Origin: Microbacterium azadirachtae
Lineage (GTDB): Bacteria > Actinomycetota > Actinomycetes > Actinomycetales > Microbacteriaceae
Assembly (NCBI RefSeq): GCF_000956545.1
Contig: NZ_JYIT01000080.1
Location: 62,001-126,000, forward strand
DNA: 64,000 bases
Direction: 5' to 3'
The notes beneath the pieces are model-generated. The model was given only the letters and a program-made list of their open reading frames with translations, had not been told where the DNA came from and ran no database searches. The translations under genes and the position numbers were made by a program. Positions 33,329 to 42,215 of the stretch are shown piece by piece (positions within the stretch are counted from its first letter, which is position 1; each line of letters opens with the position of its first letter).

Positions 33329-35656
33329 GTGACCACCCCGAACACCCCCACCGCCCACGTCCCCGACTCCGTCGCGAACGCCGCTGCGACGCCGGAGAAG
33401 GAGCAGCCGTACGCGGCGCTCGGTCTCAAGGACGACGAGTACGCGCGGATCCGGGAGATCCTCGGCCGCCGCCCCACCTCGGGCGAGCTGGCGATGTACT
33501 CGGTGATGTGGAGCGAGCACTGCTCCTACAAGAGCAGCAAGAACTACCTGCGCCGGTTCGGGCAGAAGGTCTCCGACGAGATGCGCAAGCGCCTCATGGT
33601 CGGCATGGGGCAGAACGCGGGCGTCATCGACGTGGGCGAGGGCTGGGCCGTCACGTTCAAGGCCGAGTCGCACAACCACCCGTCGTTCATCGAGCCCTTC
33701 CAGGGCGCCGCGACCGGCGTCGGCGGCATCGTCCGCGACATCATCTCGATGGGCGCCCGTCCGGTCGCCGTGATGGACGCCCTGCGCTTCGGCGCGATCG
33801 ACGACCCCGACACCGCTCGCGTCGTGCACGGCGTCACCGCCGGCATCAGCTTCTACGGCAACTGCCTCGGCCTGCCCAACATCGGCGGCGAGACGGTGTT
33901 CGACGCCGTCTACCAGGCGAACCCCCTCGTCAACGCGCTCGCCGTGGGCGTGCTGCGCCACGAGGACCTCAAGCTCGCGAACGCCACCGGCGTCGGCAAC
34001 AAGGTCGTGCTCTTCGGCGCCCGCACCGGCGGCGACGGCATCGGCGGCGCGTCGATCCTCGCCTCCGACTCGTTCGACGAGACCGGCCCGACCAAGCGGC
34101 CCGCCGTGCAGGTCGGCGACCCCTTCGCCGAGAAGGTGCTCATCGAGTGCTGCCTCGAGCTGTACCGCGACGAGCTCGTCGAGGCGATCCAGGACCTCGG
34201 CGCGGCCGGCATCTCCTGCGCCACGAGCGAGCTGGCCGCCAACGGCAACTCCGGCATGCATGTGTCGCTCGACAACGTGCTGCTGCGCGACCCCACGCTG
34301 ACCGCTGAGGAGATCCTCATGTCGGAGTCGCAGGAGCGCATGATGGCGATCGTCGCACCCGAGAAGCTCGACGCGTTCCTCGCGGTCGTGAAGAAGTGGG
34401 ACGTGGAGACCTCCGTCCTCGGCGAGGTCACCGGAGACGGCCGCCTCATCATCGACTGGCAGGGGGAGCGGATCGTCGACGTGGATCCCTCCACGGTCGC
34501 CGTCGACGGCCCGGTCTACGACCGTCCCGTCGCCTACCCGACCTGGATCGACGCGCTGCAGGCCGATGCGGCCGAGCTGCTCCCCCGCGACAACGACCCG
34601 GAAGCGCTGAAGCAGCAGTTCCTCGCCCTGCTGGAGAGCCCGAACCTCGCCGACACCCGCTGGATCACCAACCAGTACGACTACTACGTCCTCGGCAACA
34701 CCGCCCTCGCCTTCCCCGACGACGCCGGCATGATCCGCGTCGACGAGGAGTCGGGCCTGGGCTTCTCCATCTCGACCGACGCGAACGGCCGCTACAGCCA
34801 GCTCGACCCGTACGCGGGCGCGCAGCTCGCCCTCGCCGAGGCCTATCGCAACGTCGCCGTCACCGGCGCCGAGCCGACCGCGATCACCGACTGCCTCAAC
34901 TTCGGCTCCCCGGAGAACCCCGAGGTCATGTGGCAGTTCGGGCAGACCGTCGACGGTCTGGCCGACGGCTGCTACGAGCTCGGCACCCCCGTCACCGGCG
35001 GCAACGTCTCGTTCTACAACCAGACCGGCGACGTGCCGATCCACCCGACCCCCCTGGTGGGCGTGCTCGGCATCATCGACGACGTGTCCCGCCGGATCCC
35101 GTCCGGCTGGCAGGACGAGGGCCAGAACATCTACCTGCTCGGCACCACGTCGACCGAGCTGAGCGGATCCGCCTGGGCCGACGTCATCCACGACCACCTC
35201 GGCGGACTGCCGCCCAAAGTCGACCTCGCGGCCGAGAAGCGCCTCGCCGGCCTCATCGCCGCCGCCCGCGACGAGTGGCTGATCTCCTCCGCGCACGATC
35301 TGAGCGAGGGCGGCCTGGGTCAGGCGCTCGCCGAAGGCGTGATGCGCTTCGGCGTCGGCGCCCGCGTATGGCTGACCGAGCTCATGGAGCGCGACGGCGT
35401 GGACGCTGCGACCGCCCTGTTCTCGGAGTCGACCGGTCGCGTGATCGTGACCGTGCCGCGCGAGGACGACGTCAAGTTCCGCGGCCTGTGCGAGGGCCGG
35501 GGCTACCCGGCGCTGCGCATCGGCGTGACCGACAGCGCACCGCAGCTCGAGGTGCAGGACGTGTTCACCCTCTCCGTCGACGAGCTCCGCACGACCGCGC
35601 AGGCGACCCTGCCGGCCGCGTTCGGACCGACCGTCGCGGAGCCCGTCGGCGCCTGA
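33329..35656 (+). CDS. purL: Phosphoribosylformylglycinamidine synthase subunit PurL
   Basis: A 775-residue small-type FGAM synthase that uses ATP and glutamine-derived ammonia in step 4 of purine synthesis. Motifs are [33 protein letters not shown] and [15 protein letters not shown], with a second AIRS-like half ([17 protein letters not shown]). Its length requires separate PurQ and PurS, which are not in the window. The GTG at 33329 is preferred since GGAG lies 5 nt upstream. Confidence 0.96.
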   Translation: MTTPNTPTAHVPDSVANAAATPEKEQPYAALGLKDDEYARIREILGRRPTSGELAMYSVMWSEHCSYKSSKNYLRRFGQKVSDEMRKRLMVGMGQNAGVIDVGEGWAVTFKAESHNHPSFIEPFQGAATGVGGIVRDIISMGARPVAVMDALRFGAIDDPDTARVVHGVTAGISFYGNCLGLPNIGGETVFDAVYQANPLVNALAVGVLRHEDLKLANATGVGNKVVLFGARTGGDGIGGASILASDSFDETGPTKRPAVQVGDPFAEKVLIECCLELYRDELVEAIQDLGAAGISCATSELAANGNSGMHVSLDNVLLRDPTLTAEEILMSESQERMMAIVAPEKLDAFLAVVKKWDVETSVLGEVTGDGRLIIDWQGERIVDVDPSTVAVDGPVYDRPVAYPTWIDALQADAAELLPRDNDPEALKQQFLALLESPNLADTRWITNQYDYYVLGNTALAFPDDAGMIRVDEESGLGFSISTDANGRYSQLDPYAGAQLALAEAYRNVAVTGAEPTAITDCLNFGSPENPEVMWQFGQTVDGLADGCYELGTPVTGGNVSFYNQTGDVPIHPTPLVGVLGIIDDVSRRIPSGWQDEGQNIYLLGTTSTELSGSAWADVIHDHLGGLPPKVDLAAEKRLAGLIAAARDEWLISSAHDLSEGGLGQALAEGVMRFGVGARVWLTELMERDGVDAATALFSESTGRVIVTVPREDDVKFRGLCEGRGYPALRIGVTDSAPQLEVQDVFTLSVDELRTTAQATLPAAFGPTVAEPVGA

Positions 35657-35672
35657 CGCCGCGGGAGACCAC

Positions 35673-35837
35673 GTGAACAGCACGCCCGACCCTTCGACAG
35701 GCTCAGGGGCCACCGAGGACCTCTCGATCTACAGCGCCCGCCGGCAGCGCCGGATCCGCATCACGGCCTGGGTCGTGATCGTCGCCCTCATCCTCGTGGG
35801 CGGCGGGTCCACGGTGCTCACGGTGCTTCTGGGCTGA
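35673..35837 (+). CDS. Small membrane protein (54 aa) downstream of purL
   Basis: MNSTPDPSTGSGATEDLSIY then a basic stretch (ARRQRRIRI) and one helix (TAWVVIVALILVGGGSTVLT). The GTG start has GGGAG upstream and follows the purL stop by 16 nt, so it is co-transcribed. Residues ~6-13 are encoded by the dispersed CCTTCGACAGGCTCAGGG repeat. The function is unknown. Confidence 0.6.
   Translation: MNSTPDPSTGSGATEDLSIYSARRQRRIRITAWVVIVALILVGGGSTVLTVLLG
35689..35711. repeat. Dispersed CCTTCGACAGGCTCAGGG repeat, in coding sequence
   Basis: ACCCTTCGACAGGCTCAGGG plus GCC matches a short repeat commonly scattered in Microbacteriaceae genomes (from memory, not searched). Here it codes for part of the 54-residue protein's N-terminus. 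Confidence 0.55.
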
Positions 35838-35865
35838 CCCGGGGTCGGGCACCGCTCCTCGCGCG

Positions 35866-36010
35866 CCGTTCTGCAGGGAGGCTCGGCCGTTCTGCAGGGA
35901 GGTCTCGCGGTTCGGCCGGGTGTCGAAGCCGCAACACGGGCGCCGCGGCCTGATTCGACCCACTCCCGGCAGACCCACCCTGCAGAACAGCACCGGGTCC
36001 CTGCAGAACG
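35866..36010. repeat. Nested inverted-repeat cluster (CGTTCTGCAGGGA)
   Basis: Two forward copies of CCGTTCTGCAGGGAGG (35866-35881, 35887-35902) are followed by two reverse copies (ACCCTGCAGAAC at 35977-35988, TCCCTGCAGAACG at 35998-36010). They can fold as one large or two alternative hairpins. They fill most of the gap between the small membrane gene and the LacI gene. Confidence 0.8.
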
Positions 36011-36078
36011 TCCTCCCCACGCGGCGGCCGACGCCCTCGCGGCGCGACCGCCCCGACGCACGGGGTAGGTTCGACAGC

Positions 36079-37098
36079 ATGCGACCCGACCGTGCGGTGA
36101 CCCTGCAGGACATCGCCGATCGCCTCGGCGTCTCCCGCTCGACCGCGTCCTTCGCGATCACCGGACGAGGGCGCGTGTCGGAGGAGATGCGGCGCCGCGT
36201 GCACGAGGTGGCCGATGAGCTCGGGTACCGCCCCAACACCGTCGCCCGCCATCTCAAGGGCTCGCGCACCGGCATGCTCGCCCTGCGCCTCCCGCCCGAC
36301 AGCACCACGATGTCGTACTACATGGAGGCGACGTTCGGCATCGTCGAGGAGGCGAACCGCGCCGGCATGACGGTGATCATGCTGCCGACCGAGCAGGGCG
36401 CCGACCGCGCCGACCAGCTCACCGCCGACGCGGTCATCCTGCTCGACCCCGACCTCAACGATCCGGTCGTGCACACGCTGCTCGCCGGCCGCCTGCCCGT
36501 GATCACCGGAGAGCCGACGCCCGCGGGGCTCCCCGAGCCGCGCGCCTGGGTCACCAGCGAGCACGCGCCCGCGGTGCGCGAGCTCATGGACCACCTCCTC
36601 GAGAGCGGGATGCGCCGCCCGGCGATGCTCTTCCCCGAGCTGCGCGGCTACTGGGCGCTCACGGTGCGCGATGCGTTCGAGCAGTGGTGCGCCGAGCACG
36701 GCCTGCACCCCCGCATCAGCGAGGTGGAGCATCCGGCGCCGCCCGAGGTCATCCATGCCGCGGTCTCCGACCTCCTCGCCGAGGACGACGAGGATCCGGT
36801 CGATGCGATCGTGTCGGTCTCGGACGGCACCGTGCTGAGCGTCGTGACCAGCGCGCAGCAGCTCGGCCGCCGCGTGGGCGAGGACCTGCTCGTGGCCGCC
36901 CTCGTCGACACCGAGGTGCTCTCGCTGACGCGTCCCTCGATCACGGCGATCGACCTGCACGCCCGCGAGTTCGGACGGCGCTGCGTGCGCGCCGCGCTCG
37001 CGGTGCTCGACGGCACCGCCGACGACGAGGGCGCGCCGATCCGGGAGGTCGTGCCGATCACCGTGCACCGCCGCGCCTCCACCCGCGGCTCGGCCTGA
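36079..37098 (+). CDS. LacI-family transcriptional regulator
   Basis: A 339-residue repressor with a classic N-terminal HTH (VTLQDIADRLGVSRSTASFA), a hinge helix (YRPNTVARHLKGSRTG) and a periplasmic-binding-like ligand domain. The ATG at 36079 places the HTH at residue ~6 as usual. It precedes an APC permease and an amidohydrolase in the same direction and probably controls them through the site at 37137-37152. The inducer is unknown. Confidence 0.9.
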   Translation: MRPDRAVTLQDIADRLGVSRSTASFAITGRGRVSEEMRRRVHEVADELGYRPNTVARHLKGSRTGMLALRLPPDSTTMSYYMEATFGIVEEANRAGMTVIMLPTEQGADRADQLTADAVILLDPDLNDPVVHTLLAGRLPVITGEPTPAGLPEPRAWVTSEHAPAVRELMDHLLESGMRRPAMLFPELRGYWALTVRDAFEQWCAEHGLHPRISEVEHPAPPEVIHAAVSDLLAEDDEDPVDAIVSVSDGTVLSVVTSAQQLGRRVGEDLLVAALVDTEVLSLTRPSITAIDLHAREFGRRCVRAALAVLDGTADDEGAPIREVVPITVHRRASTRGSA

Positions 37099-37136
37099 TC
37101 CGCCCTGCGGCGCCTTCCGAACGACGCGCTTGCGAT

Positions 37137-37152
37137 GCTTTATCGATATTGC
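37137..37152. promoter_or_regulatory. Candidate LacI operator
   Basis: GCTTTATCGATATTGC: the TATCGATA core is a perfect palindrome with a central CG as LacI operators usually have, flanked by GC...GC. It lies 74 bp before the APC permease start and just after the LacI gene. Confidence 0.5.
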
Positions 37153-37225
37153 TACTCTTCAAGCACCTTGATCCGCTGACCTCTGCGGCCGACGACGATG
37201 TCGCGTCCGCCATCAGGAGCCCCCC

Positions 37226-38599
37226 ATGTCAACGTCCGACGAATCCCTGGCCGCGCCCACCGAACTCACCGCCCAGGTCACCGAGGGACGCTTCCGCCGC
37301 GTCCTCGGCGTGCCCTCGCTCGTGCTGTTCGGCCTCGTCTACATGGTGCCGCTGACGGCGTTCACCACGTACGGCATCGTCACCCAGCTCACCGGCGGAC
37401 GCGTCGCCGCGACCTACGTCATCACGCTCGTCGCGATGGTGTTCACGGCGCGCTCCTACGCGCGGATGTCGGTGGCCTACCCGTACTCCGGATCCGCCTA
37501 CGTCTACACGCAGCAGTCGTTCGGCGGCGCGATCGGCTTCCTCGCGGGCTGGGCGCTGCTGCTCGACTACCTGTTCCTGCCGATGATCAACTACCTGATC
37601 ATCGGCCTCTACATGGGAAGCAGCTTCCCCGGCGTCCCGTCCTGGGTCTGGATCGTCGTGGCGATCGCCCTGGTCACCGTGCTCAACGTCATCGGCATCG
37701 TCTCGGTCGCCCGCGCGAACTTCGTCATCATCGCGGTGCAGACCGTGTTCATCGTCGCCTTCGTCGCGCTGTCCCTGGGGGCGGCGGCCGGTCACGGAGC
37801 GAACCTGCTCGCGCCGTTCAGCGGCGACGGCACCGTGGGCAGCTTCTTCCCGCTGTTCCAGGGCGCCGCGATCCTCTGCCTGTCGTTCCTCGGATTCGAC
37901 TCCGTCTCGACGCTCTCCGAGGAGGCGAAGGACTCCCGGCGCACCGTGCCGCGCGCGATCATGATCGTCACGGTCGTCGCCGGCCTGCTGTTCATCCTGC
38001 TCACCTACGTCGCGCAGATCGCCTACCCGTCCAACCGCTTCACGTCGGCGGACACCGCGAGCATCGAGGTCGTGGCGTCGCTCGGACAGCAGTGGCTGTC
38101 CGTCCTGTTCATCGCGGGCTTCATCGCCGGCAGCGTCGGATCCGCGCTCACCTCGCAGGCCTCCGTCGCGCGGATCCTGTTCGCCATGGGCCGCGACGGC
38201 GTGCTGCCGCGTGCCGTCTTCGGCAACCTGAGCAAGCGGTTCGGCACCCCGGTCGTCCCCATCCTGATCGTCTCGGCCGTCTCGCTCTCTGCGCTGTTCG
38301 CCGACCTGCTCACCGTCTCGAACATGATCAGCTTCGGCGCCCTCATCGCGTTCTCCTGCGTGAACCTGTCCACGATCAAGCACTACTTCGTCGATCGCGG
38401 CGAGCGCGGCGGCTGGCATGCCGTGAACAACCTGGTGCTGCCGGGGATCGGCTTCGCGCTCACCGTGTGGCTGTGGACGAACCTGACCGGCATGACGTTC
38501 GTGGTCGGGCTGTCCTGGCTCGCGATCGGCTTCGTGCTCCTGCTCATCGTGACGCGGTTCTTCCGCCGCCCGACCCCGACCCTCGATCTGAAGGAGTGA
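37226..38599 (+). CDS. APC-superfamily permease (LacI-linked)
   Basis: A 457-residue permease with 12 predicted helices (LVLFGLVYMVPLTAFTTYGI; SVAYPYSGSAYVYTQQSFGG; GFDSVSTLSEEAKDSRRTVP). It is of the putrescine/amino-acid importer type. AGGAG lies 6 nt before the ATG. The amidohydrolase starts 2 nt after its stop, so it probably brings in that enzyme's substrate. Confidence 0.87.
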   Translation: MSTSDESLAAPTELTAQVTEGRFRRVLGVPSLVLFGLVYMVPLTAFTTYGIVTQLTGGRVAATYVITLVAMVFTARSYARMSVAYPYSGSAYVYTQQSFGGAIGFLAGWALLLDYLFLPMINYLIIGLYMGSSFPGVPSWVWIVVAIALVTVLNVIGIVSVARANFVIIAVQTVFIVAFVALSLGAAAGHGANLLAPFSGDGTVGSFFPLFQGAAILCLSFLGFDSVSTLSEEAKDSRRTVPRAIMIVTVVAGLLFILLTYVAQIAYPSNRFTSADTASIEVVASLGQQWLSVLFIAGFIAGSVGSALTSQASVARILFAMGRDGVLPRAVFGNLSKRFGTPVVPILIVSAVSLSALFADLLTVSNMISFGALIAFSCVNLSTIKHYFVDRGERGGWHAVNNLVLPGIGFALTVWLWTNLTGMTFVVGLSWLAIGFVLLLIVTRFFRRPTPTLDLKE

Positions 38600-38600
38600 C

Positions 38601-40202
38601 GTGATCGACGCGATCGTCATCGCCGCCCGGGTGCGCTCGCTCGCCCCCGAGACCCCGGAAGGCGCGGACGCCGTCGCGATCGCCGACGGACGGATCGTCG
38701 CCGTCGGGCCCCGATCCGAGATCCTTCCGCTCGCAGGCCCCGGCACCGCGCTCGTCACCCACCCCACGGCGACGATCATCCCGGGGCTGGTCGACGCGCA
38801 CAGCCACCCGGTCTTCAGCCTCGGCATCGTCCGCGGGCTGTCGCTCACGGACGTGCACACCTACGACGAGCTGGTCGCCGCGCTCGAACGAGGGCGCGCG
38901 GAGCAGGCCGGCGACGAGTGGTTCCTCGCCTGGGGACTGGATCCGACCGCTTTCGAAGGACGTCCCCTCGGCAACGCGGTCCTGCAGGAGGTGCTCGGCG
39001 ACGAGCGTCCCGCCTACATCACGATGTTCGACGCGCACTCGGGCATCGCGTCGGCCGCCGCGCTGGCCCGCGCCGGGATCGATGCGCCGGTCACGCACCC
39101 GGACGGATCCGGCGCCGTGGGCGACCAGGACGGGAAGCTCACCGGGCATCTGATCGAGTTCCCGACGATGGAGATCCTCGAGCGCGCTCTTCCCGAGCTC
39201 GGATTCTCCGACCGGGTCGCGCAGCTGCGGGGCCTGCTGGCGGACATGGCGGCGGTCGGCATCACGGCGGCGCACGTCATGGACCTGCAGGACGCGGATG
39301 CGCTCGACCTGCTCGCCGCGATCGAGGCATCGGGCGAGCTTCCCGTGCGGCTGCGCATCTCGCCCTGGGTCACCCCGGAGACGACGGACGACGAGGTCGC
39401 CGCGCTCATCGCGCTGCAGGGTCACGGCGGGCGGCGCTACCGGGTCGAAGGAGTGAAGTTCTTCATCGACGGCACGGTCGAGGGGGGCACCGCGTGGCTG
39501 GCCTCCCCCGACGCCGAGGGCGAAGGGCTCTCCTCCGCCTGGGCGCCCGCCGAGGCCTATGCCGAGCGGGTGCGGCGGTTCGACCGGGCGGGAGTCCCCA
39601 CGGCGACGCACGCGATCGGCGACCAGGGGATCCGGTTCGTCGCGGAGACGCTCGCGGCACTGCCGCCGGGGGGCGTGCCGCACCGCATCGAGCACATCGA
39701 GTCGGCGGAGGACGACGTCATCGCGCTGATCGGCGCGAACGGCATCGTCGCGAGCATGCAGCCCACGCACTGCACGCATCACGTGCGCAGCGACGGCTCC
39801 GACGACTGGTCCCGCCGCCTCGGCCCCGAGCGTGCGGCGCGGGCCTGGCGCACCGCCGACGTGCGCCGCAGCGGAGCGATCCTCGCTCTCGGCTCGGACT
39901 GGCCCGTTGCGCCCTTCGATCCGTGGGAGATCATGGCCGACGCCCAGGGGCGCCGCCGTGTCGCGAGCGCGGGTTCGGCACCCGTCGCGCCGGACCAGGC
40001 GCTCACCGCCCTCCAGGCCCTCGAGGGGTACACCACCCATGCGCACCGGGCGGTCGGCTCCGACGGCGGTCGCCTCGCCCCCGGAGCACCGGCGGATCTG
40101 GTCGTCGTCGACCGCGATCCGCTGGACGCCTCGCCGGAGGACCTCCTCGCCGCGCGGGTGCTCCTCACCCTCGTCGACGGCGTGGCCACCGCAGGACGCT
40201 GA
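38601..40202 (+). CDS. YtcJ/NfdA-like metal-dependent amidohydrolase
   Basis: A 533-residue hydrolase with a beta-sandwich plus TIM-barrel layout. The metal site is PGLVDAHSHPVFSLG near residue 63-77; further ligands lie in THAIGDQG, RIEHIE and LGSDWPVAP. YtcJ-type enzymes cleave C-N bonds in amides such as N-substituted formamides; the substrate here is unknown. AAGGAG precedes the GTG start. It is coupled to the APC permease and probably LacI-controlled, forming an uptake-and-hydrolysis module. Confidence 0.87.
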   Translation: MIDAIVIAARVRSLAPETPEGADAVAIADGRIVAVGPRSEILPLAGPGTALVTHPTATIIPGLVDAHSHPVFSLGIVRGLSLTDVHTYDELVAALERGRAEQAGDEWFLAWGLDPTAFEGRPLGNAVLQEVLGDERPAYITMFDAHSGIASAAALARAGIDAPVTHPDGSGAVGDQDGKLTGHLIEFPTMEILERALPELGFSDRVAQLRGLLADMAAVGITAAHVMDLQDADALDLLAAIEASGELPVRLRISPWVTPETTDDEVAALIALQGHGGRRYRVEGVKFFIDGTVEGGTAWLASPDAEGEGLSSAWAPAEAYAERVRRFDRAGVPTATHAIGDQGIRFVAETLAALPPGGVPHRIEHIESAEDDVIALIGANGIVASMQPTHCTHHVRSDGSDDWSRRLGPERAARAWRTADVRRSGAILALGSDWPVAPFDPWEIMADAQGRRRVASAGSAPVAPDQALTALQALEGYTTHAHRAVGSDGGRLAPGAPADLVVVDRDPLDASPEDLLAARVLLTLVDGVATAGR

Positions 40203-40236
40203 GCACGGTCGAGGCCGGGCTGGGCGGTGGGGCGGC

Positions 40237-40307
40237 ACACGACGCAGGAGAAACCCCTGTGTGGGCGTGCTGGGCCGATGCCGGTGGCGGGTTCTCCTGC
40301 GTTGTGT
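40237..40307. repeat. Inverted repeat, copy 3 of the CGCAGGAGA family
   Basis: Arms ACACGACGCAGGAGAAACCC (40237-40256) and GGGTTCTCCTGCGTTGTGT (40289-40307) pair with one bulge and one mismatch. It lies between the convergent ends of the amidohydrolase and LuxR genes and may act as a terminator. Confidence 0.7.
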
Positions 40308-40407
40308 TCCGAGCGAGGCGCCCCTCCGCGTCCGCCACCGCGAGCGGCGCCGTCCCGTCCCTGCCCGCACCGAGCGCGGTCCGCCGCCGACGGGCGGCGA
40401 GCGGGCG

Positions 40408-42090
40408 CTATGACCGATCCGTCGCGTTCGACCTGCTGTCCCGCGGGCGCAGCGGCGAGAGATCGTCGTCGCGCAACAGGCCGCGACCGCGGGCGACGGC
40501 GATCGCATCGGCCCTGTTGGTCACTCCGAGCTTGCGGTAGATGCTCCTGACCTGGGATTTGACGGTGTTCGACGAAACGTAGAGGGTCGACGCCAGCACT
40601 TTGATCGATGACGTGTGCACGAGTTCGTCGAGCACGACGGCTTCACGCTCGGTCAGACTCGTCTGGTCGTCCCAGGAGAGCAGCAGCGAGCGCACCGGAA
40701 CATTCTGGACGAGGTCTTCACGACCGACGTCTCCGAGCGCTCTGCGGACTCTCTCGAGGTCGGCTCGCGGGATCAGCGCGAGTGCCAGGCGTTGACCGGT
40801 GTGCTCCAGCACAGCGGCCAGGTGGAGCGCGAGCCGTGCAGTGCGCGTCGACGGCGCCGTGCGGAGCAGGGCGGCGAGCTCGATCGTCAGCCGTTCCGCC
40901 TCCGAGCGCGACGTGAGCCCCGCGACGACGGAGCGTCGCGACTCGTCGAGAGCCACATCGATGCGGCCGAGAACCAGGGCGACACGTGCCCGCTGGATGT
41001 GGGCATCGGCGCCGGAACCCAGATCCCGGCGAAGGGCGGCCCAGGCGGCGTGGGGGTCGCCGAGGGCGAGATGGATCACTCCGCGGACGCCCGCGAGCCG
41101 GTGCCGCGCCCCGACGGACCGTCCCTCGGCGCCTCGTCGGGTGACGAACGCATCCAGACGCGCGATCGCCTCCCCGGGTCGTCCATCGACGAGCTTCGTC
41201 CAGGCTTCGACGATCGCGATCTCCGCCCAGAACTCGATCGTGTCGCGATCATGGACCATGCTCGCCAGATGCTCGCGCGCCGAGGTGCTGTCGAATCGCT
41301 CGAGGGCGATCATCGCTTCCGCCAGACGGTAGAAGGTGCCCGAGTACATCGATCTCTGGATCTCCGTCCAGCAGTCCTCGCGCGCCAGTTCCGCGTACTG
41401 CGCGGCGAGCCCCATGTCACCGCGGAAGGCGTGGATGCCCGCCAGCATCGAGATGTTCCCGAAGCCGTTATGAGGCCGCTCGGGGAGCGCTTCGGCGTAG
41501 CCCTTCACGAACGTCCCGAGCGCCTCCTCGACGTTGCCCGCGCAATAGAAGGACGTGCCGATCTGGCTGTAGATCCGCGGGATGTCGCCGACCTCTTCTC
41601 GCTGGTCCTCGCTCAGGCCGTCGAGCGCGCGCACCGCCGCCCGCGCGGAGCGGAGACCCAGACGCGGACGCCCGATGAGGCGGTACGCAACCGCCTCACT
41701 GGCCCGGATGAGAGCGCGATCGATCGCGGGGAGCTCGCGCTTCCGGCCGTGCGCCGCCCGCAGGACGGAGACGAGGATCCGGGCCGATCGGAGCCGGTGG
41801 TGCGGAAGTCCGTAGAACGACAGTCCGTAGGCGAATCCGAGCAGCGGACGGCTCTGGAGGTCGGACGGCGGCATGTCCCGGAGCAGGCTGCGAAGCTCAT
41901 CCGAATGGACCGCGATCAGCGGGAACCAGTCGGCCCGGAGCAGATCCATGACGGCGTCGTAGTCCTCGTCCGCCACGGCGTTCGAGATCTTCTGCACCGT
42001 CGCGGGCACGGCCAGCTCGACGCGACGCCGGAGATCGTCTGCGCCCGTCCCGCCCGCGTGTCCGTCTCCCCGAGCGGGCGTGCTCTCCAT
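40408..42090 (-). CDS. LuxR-type regulator with TPR-like helical N-terminus
   Basis: A 560-residue regulator. The last ~75 residues are a LuxR helix-turn-helix (LTEREAVVLDELVHTSSIKV; STLYVSSNTVKSQVRSIYRK). The preceding ~470 residues are helical, TPR/MalT-like repeats (IYSQIGTSFYCAGNVEEALG; GFGNISMLAGIHAFRGDMGL). There is no N-terminal Walker A motif, so it is not a complete STAND/LAL protein. It is divergent from an MFS gene and lies 1.7 kb from the second Tat-exported repeat protein; either could be a target. Confidence 0.85.
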   Translation of the reverse strand: MESTPARGDGHAGGTGADDLRRRVELAVPATVQKISNAVADEDYDAVMDLLRADWFPLIAVHSDELRSLLRDMPPSDLQSRPLLGFAYGLSFYGLPHHRLRSARILVSVLRAAHGRKRELPAIDRALIRASEAVAYRLIGRPRLGLRSARAAVRALDGLSEDQREEVGDIPRIYSQIGTSFYCAGNVEEALGTFVKGYAEALPERPHNGFGNISMLAGIHAFRGDMGLAAQYAELAREDCWTEIQRSMYSGTFYRLAEAMIALERFDSTSAREHLASMVHDRDTIEFWAEIAIVEAWTKLVDGRPGEAIARLDAFVTRRGAEGRSVGARHRLAGVRGVIHLALGDPHAAWAALRRDLGSGADAHIQRARVALVLGRIDVALDESRRSVVAGLTSRSEAERLTIELAALLRTAPSTRTARLALHLAAVLEHTGQRLALALIPRADLERVRRALGDVGREDLVQNVPVRSLLLSWDDQTSLTEREAVVLDELVHTSSIKVLASTLYVSSNTVKSQVRSIYRKLGVTNRADAIAVARGRGLLRDDDLSPLRPRDSRSNATDRS

Positions 42091-42215
42091 AACCGATATT
42101 CTGCCGGAGTCGTCACATCCCGGCCGACAGCGGACGCAGCTCGTTGCTCGCCCGAGCCGATGCCCCAGATCGTGCCGCCCAGGACTGTGGCGGACACTCC
42201 GAACGAGAGGTCGTC

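Noticed and set aside
33287..35713. An 808-codon open frame antisense to purL
   Set aside because: It is the mirror frame of a highly GC-biased gene; the translation is low-complexity Val/Gly/Arg/Asp and purL on the plus strand is unmistakable.
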